Assembly: GCF_000467855.2 (NCBI RefSeq)
Contig: NZ_KI259258.1
Span: forward strand, 155,390 to 193,007
Source of the DNA: Porphyromonas sp. oral taxon 278 str. W7784
GTDB lineage: Bacteria > Bacteroidota > Bacteroidia > Bacteroidales > Porphyromonadaceae
DNA length: 37,618 bases
Direction of reading: 5' to 3'
Below are positions 16,273-23,916 of this stretch, piece after piece. A model generated the notes under the pieces. The model ran no database searches. It worked only from the letters and a program-made list of their open reading frames with translations, and had not been told where the DNA came from. Both the position numbers and the translations under genes were made by a program. Numbering within the stretch: position 1 is the stretch's first letter; each line of letters starts with the position of its first letter.

Positions 16273-17154
16273 ATGACCAAGAGATTACTTCGGATATGGG
16301 GGGGGGCTATGATGACCCTCGCACTCCTAACCCTCGCATCGTGTGACTCGGCTAAGCGTACGAACTACCTCCAGGATATCGAGGTAGCTAAGGCTTACGG
16401 CGTCAAACATGATGTAGGGATCGTCGTCCAGAAGGGCGATAAGCTTCGTATCATAGTGTCTAGCCTCGCTTCTCCCGAGCTAGCTCTGCCCTTCAACTCT
16501 AGGCTTGCTGCTCCTCAGAGCACCGCCACGAGTGTACGTGCCGAAGCGCTCCTGAAGAACGGACCTACGGTGGCTCCTGTCGATACCCTCAACTCTTACC
16601 TAGTTGATGCTGATGGCCAGATCCAGTTCCCTATCCTCGGTAATGTCTCCGTCACAGGGCTGAGCCTAGAGCAAGTGAGCGAGCACATTAGAAATCTCCT
16701 CGTCGGAGGCAACTACCTCAAGGACGCCCATGTCGTGACGAGCTTCGATAACCTGCGAGTTTACCTCCTTGGTGCCTTCGAAGTCAATCGTACGCTCTCT
16801 GGCAGTCAAGCCCAGCTGTTAGACAGAGGTTCCTTCCACCTCGACAATGCACAGACGAATATCTTAGAATTACTGTCTCGAGCTGGAGGCTTATCTGATC
16901 AGGCTGACTACTCTAAGTTGAGTGTCATCCGACGTGTCGGTCGTGAGTACGTCTACTACCGCCTAGATATGCGCTCGAAGAGTATCTTTGATTCTCCAGC
17001 CTTCTACCTCCAGCAGAATGATATTATCTATGCTGAGTACAAGTATCGTACTCGAGATACTGATCAGAAGGTCAGCATGGCTCTTGGCTATGTCTCGACA
17101 GCCGCTTCTGCTATCCTCTCTGCCCTAGCTATTATTTCGGTCCTCAAGCGATAG
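16273..17154 (+). CDS. wza: Polysaccharide export outer-membrane lipoprotein (Wza-like)
   Basis: A channel-forming lipoprotein that passes surface polysaccharide across the outer membrane with the Wzc partner. The 293-residue protein has a lipoprotein signal peptide with lipobox LASC (Cys24). A polysaccharide-export (Poly_export) domain follows, beginning VVQKGDKLRIIV (about 52-63), then one to two SLBB segments (QIQFPILGNVSVTGLSLEQV, VYLLGAFEVNRT). A C-terminal hydrophobic helix (about 272-290) is present, as in Bacteroidetes Wza proteins. A run of nine G (16298-16306) falls inside the signal peptide at codons 9-12. wzc follows 10 bases downstream. The order wza-wzc is the standard export/regulation pair. 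Confidence 0.92.
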   Translation: MTKRLLRIWGGAMMTLALLTLASCDSAKRTNYLQDIEVAKAYGVKHDVGIVVQKGDKLRIIVSSLASPELALPFNSRLAAPQSTATSVRAEALLKNGPTVAPVDTLNSYLVDADGQIQFPILGNVSVTGLSLEQVSEHIRNLLVGGNYLKDAHVVTSFDNLRVYLLGAFEVNRTLSGSQAQLLDRGSFHLDNAQTNILELLSRAGGLSDQADYSKLSVIRRVGREYVYYRLDMRSKSIFDSPAFYLQQNDIIYAEYKYRTRDTDQKVSMALGYVSTAASAILSALAIISVLKR

Positions 17155-17164
17155 ACGTCTCATT

Positions 17165-19552
17165 ATGCCTGAACAGCAAATAACTAATCGACCGAGTGAC
17201 AAGGGAGCAGACCTGAATCTCGTCGATATCTTCATGTACCTCTATCGGTACAAGTTCCTCTACATCCTCTGTGTGGGGATCGTCGTTGCTCTTGCCCTCT
17301 ACCGCAATGCACGCCAGCCGTTCACTTACGAAGGGGTGGTCAAGATCTTCATCCGTGATGCTTCGCAGCGTACGATGGTCGACGACAATATGCTCCGCTA
17401 CATGCGCAACACTCGACTCAATGTCTCCAACGAGCGTATTCAGCTTTCTTCTCGTCGGGTCATGCAGCGTACGGTTAGACTATCGGGAGCTAATGTCTTC
17501 TACAATGTCAAGAGTGGATTACGCACACTGGAGCTCTATGATGAAGCGCCGTTTAAGGTGACTTTCTTGGATACGCTGGATGTCGCTAATACTTTCCGTG
17601 TGTCTTATCAAGATGCTAGCCATGTCTCGATTAAGCTCGGTAAGGACGGGCGGACACAGGTGATCCCTGTAGGAGAGCCTATCCGCATCGGAGAGACTCG
17701 CTTCATCGTAGAAGCAAGGAAAACCTTTAATGCTCCTTGGGCTTATTCAGAGATCCAAGTCAGTCGCATCCCCTTTGTGGATGCTGTACGCTTCTATCAG
17801 CACTCTGTTGCTATAACTCAGCCTGAGGCGCAGACATCTACGCTCACTCTGACCCTCCGAGATAAGACCTTGAAGAGAGCACTTGATATCCTCGCTGCTC
17901 AGGTGATGGCCTACAATCAGGAGGAGGTAGAGATGCGTAATCAAGTCTCAAAGAATACTGCTGAGTTCGTCAACGAACGCTTGGAGGCTCTTAGCCGAGA
18001 ACTGGGGGTTGTTGAGCAAGATATGACTCGCTTCTCAGCTCGTAATAAGACTATTGACTTTACCTCTAAGGTCGAGAGCTACAACGCTCGCTCCCTTGAG
18101 GAGGAAGATGCTTCCATCAAGATCGAGAAGCAGCTCAAGCTTGTCTCCTACATGCTCTCTCAGCTGAATAGCCCGAGCAAGCGCAACGAGCTCATGCCTC
18201 TGAATATCGCTATGCCCGACCCCGAGCTAGATGGCTACATCACGCAGTACAACCAGCTGAAGTTCCAGCGGGACAAGCTTGTCGAAAGTTCTGGTGGTAG
18301 TACGCAGAACCCCGTCATCGCTGAGTACGATGCTACGCTGGATCAACTTCGTAAGAGTGCAACCGAGATCCTGAACCAGCAGGCAAGCGCCCTAAGAGCT
18401 CGCCTCAAGAGTGTCGAGCGAGATCAGTCTGCCCTCTTCTCTAAGCTCCCAGGAGTAACCGAGGAAGGCCGTACCAAGGCTGACATTGATCGTCGCCTGG
18501 CTATCCAGGAAGGTCTCTACACCGAGCTCCTGAGCAAGCGTGAAGAGTATGCTCTGCGTCAGTCTATGACCCAGGATAGTGCCTATATCCTGGATATGAA
18601 TGATGCGCCTAACACCCCTCCTGTCAGCCCCAATACACTCCGAACGATCGTCCTCGCCTTCTTGCTTGGGTTAGCCCTTCCTACGATCTTCTTGATCGTA
18701 CGTCTCCTGACGGATAATAAGGTGCGTACCCGCAAGGACATCCTGGATCGTCTTACTATTCCTTTCCTCGGGGATATCCCGAAGGAAGAGCGAGCAAAGT
18801 CTGGTCATACTCGTGGTGTACGTGAGCAGGGTGGTGATGAGACGTCAGAAGCCTTCCGCGTCCTACGTGAGAATATGCGCTTCATGATCGGATCAGCAGC
18901 AGGGAAGACGAAGAAGATCATCTTCACCTCCTTCGGAGAATCAGCAGGTAAGTCCTACGTCTCCTACAACCTGGCTAAGACGCTTACTTTCTCTGGTCAT
19001 CGTGTAGTACTTGTTGACTTAGACCTGCGTAAGGGGACACTCTCCCATCGTGCCGGTATCATCGGTAAGGGGGTCACCGAGTATCTCTCCGATCCGACGG
19101 TACAGGTCGATCAGATCATTCGCAAGGACCCCAATGCTCCTAAGCTCTCTGTCATCGCTTCTGGAGCAGTACCGCCTAATCCTGCGGAGCTCCTCCTTGG
19201 CGAGCGTCTCGACGAGCTTGCAGATAAGCTCAGCGAACAGTTTGACTTCGTCGTCTTTGACAACGTGCCCTTCGGTAGTGTCGCTGATGCTGCTATCGCC
19301 AATCGTGTAGCAGACCTCACGATCTTCATCCTTCGTGCTGCTAAGCTTGACCGCCGTGCGCTCCCTGAGCTTCAGCGCTTGTACGACGATCATATCCTGA
19401 CTAACATGGCCATCGTCCTCAACGGTGCTACCGAGAGCGGACACGGCTATGGCTATGGTTATGGCTACGGCTATGGCTATGGTTACGGCTATGGTTACGG
19501 GAACAAGAAGAAGAAAAAGACCTTGCTCCAGCGCCTAGGCATTCGCCGTTAA
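17165..19552 (+). CDS. wzc: Wzc-type polysaccharide co-polymerase with BY-kinase domain
   Basis: An inner-membrane protein that controls chain length and export and autophosphorylates on tyrosine. In the 795-residue protein a Wzz domain with a first membrane helix (about 30-47) leads into a long periplasmic coiled-coil region. A second helix (about 493-515) precedes the cytoplasmic BY-kinase. There FTSFGESAGKSYVSYN is the Walker A loop (about 588-600), VVLVDLDLRKGTL the A' motif (about 613-625) and FDFVVFDNVPFG the Walker B (about 694-705). The tail has nine Gly-Tyr repeats (residues 761-778, encoded at 19445-19498), then a Lys-rich end. This is the tyrosine cluster target of autophosphorylation. 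The full fusion of adaptor and kinase resembles proteobacterial Wzc rather than the split Firmicutes pair. Confidence 0.95.
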   Translation: MPEQQITNRPSDKGADLNLVDIFMYLYRYKFLYILCVGIVVALALYRNARQPFTYEGVVKIFIRDASQRTMVDDNMLRYMRNTRLNVSNERIQLSSRRVMQRTVRLSGANVFYNVKSGLRTLELYDEAPFKVTFLDTLDVANTFRVSYQDASHVSIKLGKDGRTQVIPVGEPIRIGETRFIVEARKTFNAPWAYSEIQVSRIPFVDAVRFYQHSVAITQPEAQTSTLTLTLRDKTLKRALDILAAQVMAYNQEEVEMRNQVSKNTAEFVNERLEALSRELGVVEQDMTRFSARNKTIDFTSKVESYNARSLEEEDASIKIEKQLKLVSYMLSQLNSPSKRNELMPLNIAMPDPELDGYITQYNQLKFQRDKLVESSGGSTQNPVIAEYDATLDQLRKSATEILNQQASALRARLKSVERDQSALFSKLPGVTEEGRTKADIDRRLAIQEGLYTELLSKREEYALRQSMTQDSAYILDMNDAPNTPPVSPNTLRTIVLAFLLGLALPTIFLIVRLLTDNKVRTRKDILDRLTIPFLGDIPKEERAKSGHTRGVREQGGDETSEAFRVLRENMRFMIGSAAGKTKKIIFTSFGESAGKSYVSYNLAKTLTFSGHRVVLVDLDLRKGTLSHRAGIIGKGVTEYLSDPTVQVDQIIRKDPNAPKLSVIASGAVPPNPAELLLGERLDELADKLSEQFDFVVFDNVPFGSVADAAIANRVADLTIFILRAAKLDRRALPELQRLYDDHILTNMAIVLNGATESGHGYGYGYGYGYGYGYGYGYGNKKKKKTLLQRLGIRR

Positions 19553-19561
19553 GTTTACTGA

Positions 19562-19606
19562 AGAGATACACTCCTCCATCGACTGGAGGGGTGTATCTCT
19601 TTCTAC
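19562..19606 (+). terminator. Terminator after wzc
   Basis: A 16-bp stem with one G-U pair (19562-19577 with 19585-19600) and a 7-base loop is followed by T-rich sequence, 10 bases after the wzc stop. It probably ends the polysaccharide transcription unit. Confidence 0.88.
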
Positions 19607-19830
19607 TTTATAGCCTTACGAAGGACTGATGCTTCGTCTATCTCGTGGGCAGAGGTGTCGTCTTCCCAACGTAGACGCACAGTCTGCCTCAGAGATAGTA
19701 GTGTAGTCCCTCTAGGATCGAAGCTTCGTTAGTCTTGGCGATGAAGATGCCGTCTACTAAGGATTGACGTACCTTCCTTTTCGAGGCTATAAGTTCAGTC
19801 TGATCAGGATCGAAGCATCCTTCATCACAG
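19607..19830 (-). pseudogene. Possible decayed repeat-coding remnant (minus strand)
   Basis: The intergenic gap has no intact gene. On the minus strand, however, three similar segments about 90 bases apart (near 19802-19822, 19713-19733 and 19617-19640) read as (N/D)EAS(I/V)L or DASIL in different frames. Two are preceded by Val-Arg exactly 20 residues ahead. Stops and frameshifts separate them. This may be the trace of a repetitive protein, but chance cannot be excluded at this length. I do not recognise the family. Confidence 0.25.
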
Positions 19831-19978
19831 TTAGAAGCGCCATGGCTCACCGGCTTTACTCTTTCCCTGCTCTTAGCTCCGACGTCGCTCTCTTGCCCTG
19901 CATAGTGCTTGGGGGAGGGGTGAACTCGTCTAGCTCCGAGACAAGGAGGCGTAAGGCGTCTAGCCCGCTATAAATGCT

Positions 19979-20950
19979 ATGAGTTCCCCCAGCCCACTGC
20001 TCTCTGTACTCGTCCCCGTCTACAACGTCGCTCCCTATCTCGAGCAATGTCTAGACTCGATACTGAGCCAGCCCTATTCCGATCTAGAGGTGCTCGTCAT
20101 CGACGACGGCTCTACTGATGGGAGCGGAGCCCTATGCGATCGCTATGCGGAGCGGGACCAGCGCATCCGTGTCGTCCATCAGGCTAATGCTGGGCTCTCA
20201 GCAGCACGCAATGCGGCGATGGACCTGATGCAAGGGGAGTTCTTCACCTGTGTTGATTCGGACGACTGGCTGACGGAAGATGCCTTCTCTGCCCCTATGT
20301 CCTACCTCGAGGCAAACCCGCTCATCGACGTCCTCGAGCTAGGCTATATCGAGGTGAATTGTCGGACGGGTGAGGAGCGCTCCGTCCTTGCTCAAGGGGC
20401 TGAATTTACCTCGGAGGAAGCCCTTCGACACCTCGCTGATCTCTCCGGAGTCACAGGCATGGCTTGGGGGAAGATCTACCGTACAGAGACGATGGGAAGA
20501 CTTCGCTTCCCTGTAGGGAGGCCTTATGAGGATACGCCCTTTGTCTTCGAAGCTCTAGCTCGGGTACACCGCTACCGCTACCTCTCTTGGCTCGGCTACC
20601 ACTATCGGATAGCACGCTCGGGGAGTATCACGGAGAGCTATGACGGGCGGATCGTTTACCTCTTCGAGAACCTCCTAGATCTACGGCCTACGATCGAGGC
20701 GCTACAGGCGGACTACCTCCCTCTGCTCCATGAGACCCTCTATCGCCGGCTACTCATCTTCTCGCTCTGGGCTATGCGTCATGCGCAGACGGCTCCAGGG
20801 CTACTCACTCTCCTTCTCCCCTACACGAAGCGCTTACGTAGCCTTAGCTACCCCAAGGGCTCTCAAGCTGACCGCCTTCGTCGTAGGCTTTTCCTCTCCT
20901 TCCCTCGCCTCTTTCTCTCCATCAAGCGATGCACTGGGCATCGCCACTAA
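19979..20950 (+). CDS. Glycosyltransferase family 2
   Basis: A 323-residue GT-A glycosyltransferase. LLSVLVPVYNVAPYLEQCLDSIL (about 7-29) opens the nucleotide-binding region, followed by VIDDGSTDGSGALCD and NAGLSAARNAA. The metal-binding DxD-type motif is TCVDSDDWL (about 91-99). The C-terminal third is basic and hydrophobic, suggesting peripheral membrane contact. It lies after the wzc terminator and 17 bases before an HprK-like gene, so it belongs to a separate small operon rather than the main polysaccharide unit. The acceptor could be a polysaccharide, lipid or protein. Confidence 0.88.
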   Translation: MSSPSPLLSVLVPVYNVAPYLEQCLDSILSQPYSDLEVLVIDDGSTDGSGALCDRYAERDQRIRVVHQANAGLSAARNAAMDLMQGEFFTCVDSDDWLTEDAFSAPMSYLEANPLIDVLELGYIEVNCRTGEERSVLAQGAEFTSEEALRHLADLSGVTGMAWGKIYRTETMGRLRFPVGRPYEDTPFVFEALARVHRYRYLSWLGYHYRIARSGSITESYDGRIVYLFENLLDLRPTIEALQADYLPLLHETLYRRLLIFSLWAMRHAQTAPGLLTLLLPYTKRLRSLSYPKGSQADRLRRRLFLSFPRLFLSIKRCTGHRH

Positions 20951-20967
20951 AGAGACTCATATACTGT

Positions 20968-21846
20968 ATGGACCAGCAACTGACTTATTGTATTGCTCAG
21001 GAGTATATCCGATTGATTACCCCTTCGGCAGAGGCTACACGTGCTATACTGCCGAACTATGAGCCTTTCCATGTAGACGCCCTCCCCGAAGGAGCGTCGC
21101 TACTCTTCACCTTCACGGGGGGAGTCGACCTCTCCGCCCTACCTCGCAAGACCCTCTTAGAGGATAAGCTCTTCGACGGGGTACGAGCCTCCATCTACCA
21201 TACCTCTGAGTCTCGCCTCCTGCTGGAGCTATCGACTCAGGAGCGCACGCACACGATGGTCATCGACCGAGATTGGCAGGAAGTCCAGTCCGACGTCCTG
21301 ATGGATGATCCTTCGGACTTCTTCTTCATCAACCGCCTGGTCATGATCGTCTACGGAGTGGCGATAGCCCCGCATCATATGCTGAAGATCCACGCTTCTG
21401 TGACGGAGCTAGAAGGCAATGCCCTCCTCTTCCTCGGTACCAGTGGTACGGGCAAGAGCACGCACAGCCGACTCTGGCGCAAGTTCGTCCCCGGGGCGAC
21501 ACTCCTCAATGACGACGAGCCGATCCTGCGTATCATGGAGGATGGCGAAGTGCGTGTCTTCGGATGCCCATGGAGCGGAAGTACTCCCTGCTACCGTAAT
21601 GCCTCCGCTCACGTCACTGCTCTTGTTCACCTCCGACAGAGCCCAGAGAATAAGCTGACGAAGCTCCGTGGACGGGATAGCTTCGACTCGCTCTACTCCT
21701 CGACAGCCTTCCTGCATTCGGACAAGAAGCGCCACCTGGCTACCTTCGACACGGTAGCGGATGTGCTGGAGCAGATCCCCGTCTACCGCCTAGATTGCCG
21801 TCCTGATGAAGAGGCTGTCCAGCTATCTCGCACGCTACTGCCCTAA
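20968..21846 (+). CDS. HPr-kinase-like P-loop protein
   Basis: A 292-residue protein with the Walker A loop LGTSGTGKST (about 146-155) and a downstream acidic NDDEP motif (about 171-175), as in the C-terminal kinase domain of HprK/PEPCK-like proteins. It lacks the classical N-terminal HprK domain; residues 1-120 are instead a divergent region of unknown role. True HPr Ser46 kinase needs a PTS HPr partner, and none is seen here. Similar stand-alone HprK-like proteins occur in Bacteroidetes next to S24/S26-like proteins, where their function is unclear. I chose ATG 20968 (MDQQLT), because the in-frame ATG at 20929 would overlap the glycosyltransferase by 22 bases. Confidence 0.8.
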   Translation: MDQQLTYCIAQEYIRLITPSAEATRAILPNYEPFHVDALPEGASLLFTFTGGVDLSALPRKTLLEDKLFDGVRASIYHTSESRLLLELSTQERTHTMVIDRDWQEVQSDVLMDDPSDFFFINRLVMIVYGVAIAPHHMLKIHASVTELEGNALLFLGTSGTGKSTHSRLWRKFVPGATLLNDDEPILRIMEDGEVRVFGCPWSGSTPCYRNASAHVTALVHLRQSPENKLTKLRGRDSFDSLYSSTAFLHSDKKRHLATFDTVADVLEQIPVYRLDCRPDEEAVQLSRTLLP

Positions 21847-21855
21847 GACGTGTCG

Positions 21856-22344
21856 ATGACTGGAGGAATAGGCCTAACAGCTCTGCAGAAGCAGAAGAAG
21901 ATCCAGAGCGAACTCTTCTTCGCCGAGGTCCTAGATAGGATAGCGGCGGGGAAGCATCCTCGCCTCTTGCCTCGTGGCTCGAGTATGCGTCCCTTCATCC
22001 GAGGGGACAAGGATAAGATCGTGCTCTCTCAGCTGACAGAGGCTTCCTATACAGTGGGTCGTATCGTCCTGGTGCACCTAGATCGGGGCTACCTCATCCA
22101 TCGCATCACTCGCATCGACGGCCCTGTCTACACGCTCCGAGGAGACGGCAATCCCTATCAGCGGGAGCAGTGCACACGGGATCAGATCCTAGCAGAAGTG
22201 ACTGTGGTCATCCGAGGCAAACGGGAGATCCTCCTTGGGAGTAAGCTCTGGAAGCGCTATGAGCGCTTCTGGCCGGCTAACGATACCCTCCGTCGCCTAG
22301 CACTAGCCCTCTATCGGCGGACGCTCTACCGCTGGGGACTTTAG
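21856..22344 (+). CDS. S24/S26 (signal-peptidase-like) protein
   Basis: A 162-residue protein with the S26 fold signature GSSMRPFI (nucleophile probably Ser43), then IHRI with His82 and GDGN with Asp97. The Ser-His arrangement resembles archaeal/ER/SipW-type signal peptidases rather than the Ser-Lys bacterial LepB. It shows no clear membrane anchor, unlike true signal peptidases, so it may be soluble or anchored by a partner. The ATG at 21856 is used; a GTG two codons earlier is possible. It follows the HprK-like gene by 9 bases, so the two are very probably co-translated. The substrate is unknown. Confidence 0.78.
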   Translation: MTGGIGLTALQKQKKIQSELFFAEVLDRIAAGKHPRLLPRGSSMRPFIRGDKDKIVLSQLTEASYTVGRIVLVHLDRGYLIHRITRIDGPVYTLRGDGNPYQREQCTRDQILAEVTVVIRGKREILLGSKLWKRYERFWPANDTLRRLALALYRRTLYRWGL

Positions 22345-22370
22345 GGGAGAAGGCTTTCGAGGTTTCTGTC

Positions 22371-22431
22371 GCTACTGTTACCTCGAAGGAGGCGCTACTG
22401 CTACCTCCGAGTAGGCGCTAGTGGTGCCTCC
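22371..22431. repeat. Short-repeat array, family C, locus 1 (three units)
   Basis: Three imperfect copies of a ~20-base unit lie at 22371-22384 (partial), 22388-22408 and 22412-22431, about 22 bases apart. The consensus is GGAGGCGCTACTGSTRCCTCC, with GAGG/CCTC arms that can pair. The same unit recurs at 26854-26945, on the other side of the secreted-protein/polA pair. It lies 27 bases after the S26-like gene. Confidence 0.75.
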
Positions 22432-22490
22432 CTCGTCGAATCAGGGCAACGGCTCTTCTTCCAGCTCGTCGCTTCTTCCCCCGCTTCACT

Positions 22491-22533
22491 ACAGCTACCT
22501 GCAGACTTTCGGGCCCTGCAGGTAGCTGTTTTT
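22491..22533 (+). terminator. Terminator after the S26-like gene
   Basis: A perfect 14-bp stem (22491-22504 with 22516-22529) with an 11-base loop runs into T5 (22529-22533). It ends the GT2/HprK-like/S26-like operon. The remaining gap to 22730 has no gene; a small CGTATGA/TCATACG inverted repeat follows directly. Confidence 0.92.
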
Positions 22534-22730
22534 CGTATGACCGTCACGGAGCTTCCCGCTTTCATACGGGCGAACTTCCCGCCTTAGCTCCTTGTGGCTT
22601 CTTCGGTAGACAGTGTTCCTTTTGTTCGCTCCTTCACTTCGTCTCGAGCCTACTTCTCCGCTCCCTCTTAGCTGGAAGAGGGAGAGGTCGGGGAAGGGGG
22701 GATTTTCCCCATGGTCTTAGGCAAAATGAA

Positions 22731-22738
22731 TATCTTTG
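22731..22738 (+). promoter_or_regulatory. Predicted promoter of the secreted protein-polA unit (TATCTTTG)
   Basis: TATCTTTG matches TAnnTTTG. The -33 region is T-rich (TTTT near 22703) but has no exact TTTG. Transcription would start near 22745, about 88 bases before the start codon at 22833. Confidence 0.6.
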
Positions 22739-22832
22739 CTTATACTCTTAGAGTCTCTTCTCCTCCGCCTCTTGCTCGGAGAAGGCCTCGGGAAATCTCC
22801 TCCATCGACGACGATTCATCCCCCTCTGCTCC

Positions 22833-23852
22833 ATGTATCGCTACATCTATCTCCTGCTCCTCATCGCTCTGGGCGGTGGTACGGCCTCCGCACAGCAGAG
22901 CTTCTCAGCTCCTGGGGGCTTCACTGTCCGTGTCGGAGACAGCCTACAGTTCGGACTTCCCGCCCCCGCTAAGAGCTATATCTATGTCTTCGATCGTCTC
23001 TCGCAGGAGCAAGAAGAGCTGCCTTCCCGCTTCAAGGAGGCTCTCCCCTTCAGCCGAGCCAAGGTGGAGGGCTACAAGCTCTTCGCAAGTGACTCTACAA
23101 GCGCCAAGCTGGATACCTTCCTCGTCCTTCGGCATCCTCGCTTCCCCGATGATACGCTCTTCCTCGATCTTAGCTGGGCTGTCTCTTCGGGCGAAGTGTT
23201 GGTCTCCGATCCCACGCACACGCCTCTCTTCCCCGAGGCCAAGGAGCTCACCCCCGACCTCTATGTGCCTGCCCTCCTCCGAGCTGGCTTCCTTGCTCCT
23301 GGGGAGATAGCCAAGGAGCTCTATCTCAACTTCGTCTCTACGATCAGAGAGGATACCTTAGCATCTGACTCCCCTGAGTATCTGCAGTTCGTCGCTCGGG
23401 CTACGGCTGAGCTCCAGCGGAAGACAGAGGCTTTCGACCTCGGACAGGTGTACTACATGAGCAAGGATGTCACTTGCTCCGGCTATAGCGCCAAACGGGG
23501 TGGTTATCCTGTGGAAGACCTATTCCTCGGAGGCTTCTCTGGTACTCCGCCTCGCCACCCAGGAACGCTCTTCCCTGCGAATGTGCAGGTCAAAGGGGAT
23601 GTACCCTTTGTTGCCGTTCCTGCTGGGCGTGCTCGGCGCTATGAACAGCGCTCTTCGAGTGTCGGGAGCGATATACACTTACTCTCGGGGCGGGTCTACT
23701 TCGTCATACTCCCCGCCTCGAAGCCTCCTCGTCCAGAAGCTGCACACTTGCTCCCGACGATCAAGATCAGGTGTCGAGGCTTGGATCTCTATGAGTTCGC
23801 TCACTGCGAGTACTACCATCTGGGGTCGGGTCATGCCATCATCCCCCTGTAG
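22833..23852 (+). CDS. Secreted/periplasmic protein of unknown function
   Basis: I do not recognise the family. The 339-residue product has a signal peptide (hydrophobic core about 5-15, likely cleavage after TASA, near residue 20). A mature part of mixed alpha/beta composition follows, with no membrane helix and no lipobox. It holds three or four cysteines in the last third (CSGY, KIRCRG, HCEYYH), which could form disulfides outside the cytoplasm. It precedes polA by 64 bases with no terminator between, so the two are likely co-transcribed. It may be an envelope protein specific to this group. Confidence 0.7.
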   Translation: MYRYIYLLLLIALGGGTASAQQSFSAPGGFTVRVGDSLQFGLPAPAKSYIYVFDRLSQEQEELPSRFKEALPFSRAKVEGYKLFASDSTSAKLDTFLVLRHPRFPDDTLFLDLSWAVSSGEVLVSDPTHTPLFPEAKELTPDLYVPALLRAGFLAPGEIAKELYLNFVSTIREDTLASDSPEYLQFVARATAELQRKTEAFDLGQVYYMSKDVTCSGYSAKRGGYPVEDLFLGGFSGTPPRHPGTLFPANVQVKGDVPFVAVPAGRARRYEQRSSSVGSDIHLLSGRVYFVILPASKPPRPEAAHLLPTIKIRCRGLDLYEFAHCEYYHLGSGHAIIPL

Positions 23853-23916
23853 TAGCCTACTCTTCTCCCCCTCTTTGTTTATCTACTCTTCTTCACCTCC
23901 CACATACCCTATCCTC

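Noticed and set aside
19979-20950. Glycosyltransferase as part of the main polysaccharide operon
   Set aside because: A strong terminator after wzc and a 430-base gap separate it from that operon.
20968-21846. True HPr(Ser) kinase/phosphorylase
   Set aside because: The usual N-terminal HprK domain and the HPr partner gene are not seen; only the P-loop kinase-like part matches.
21856-22344. LepB-type signal peptidase I
   Set aside because: It lacks a membrane helix and has a Ser-His, not a Ser-Lys, arrangement.
23467-23916. A 150-residue N-terminal extension of polA
   Set aside because: It lies in a different frame of the secreted-protein gene and does not resemble DNA polymerase; MPQRLFLLD at 23917 is the proper start.
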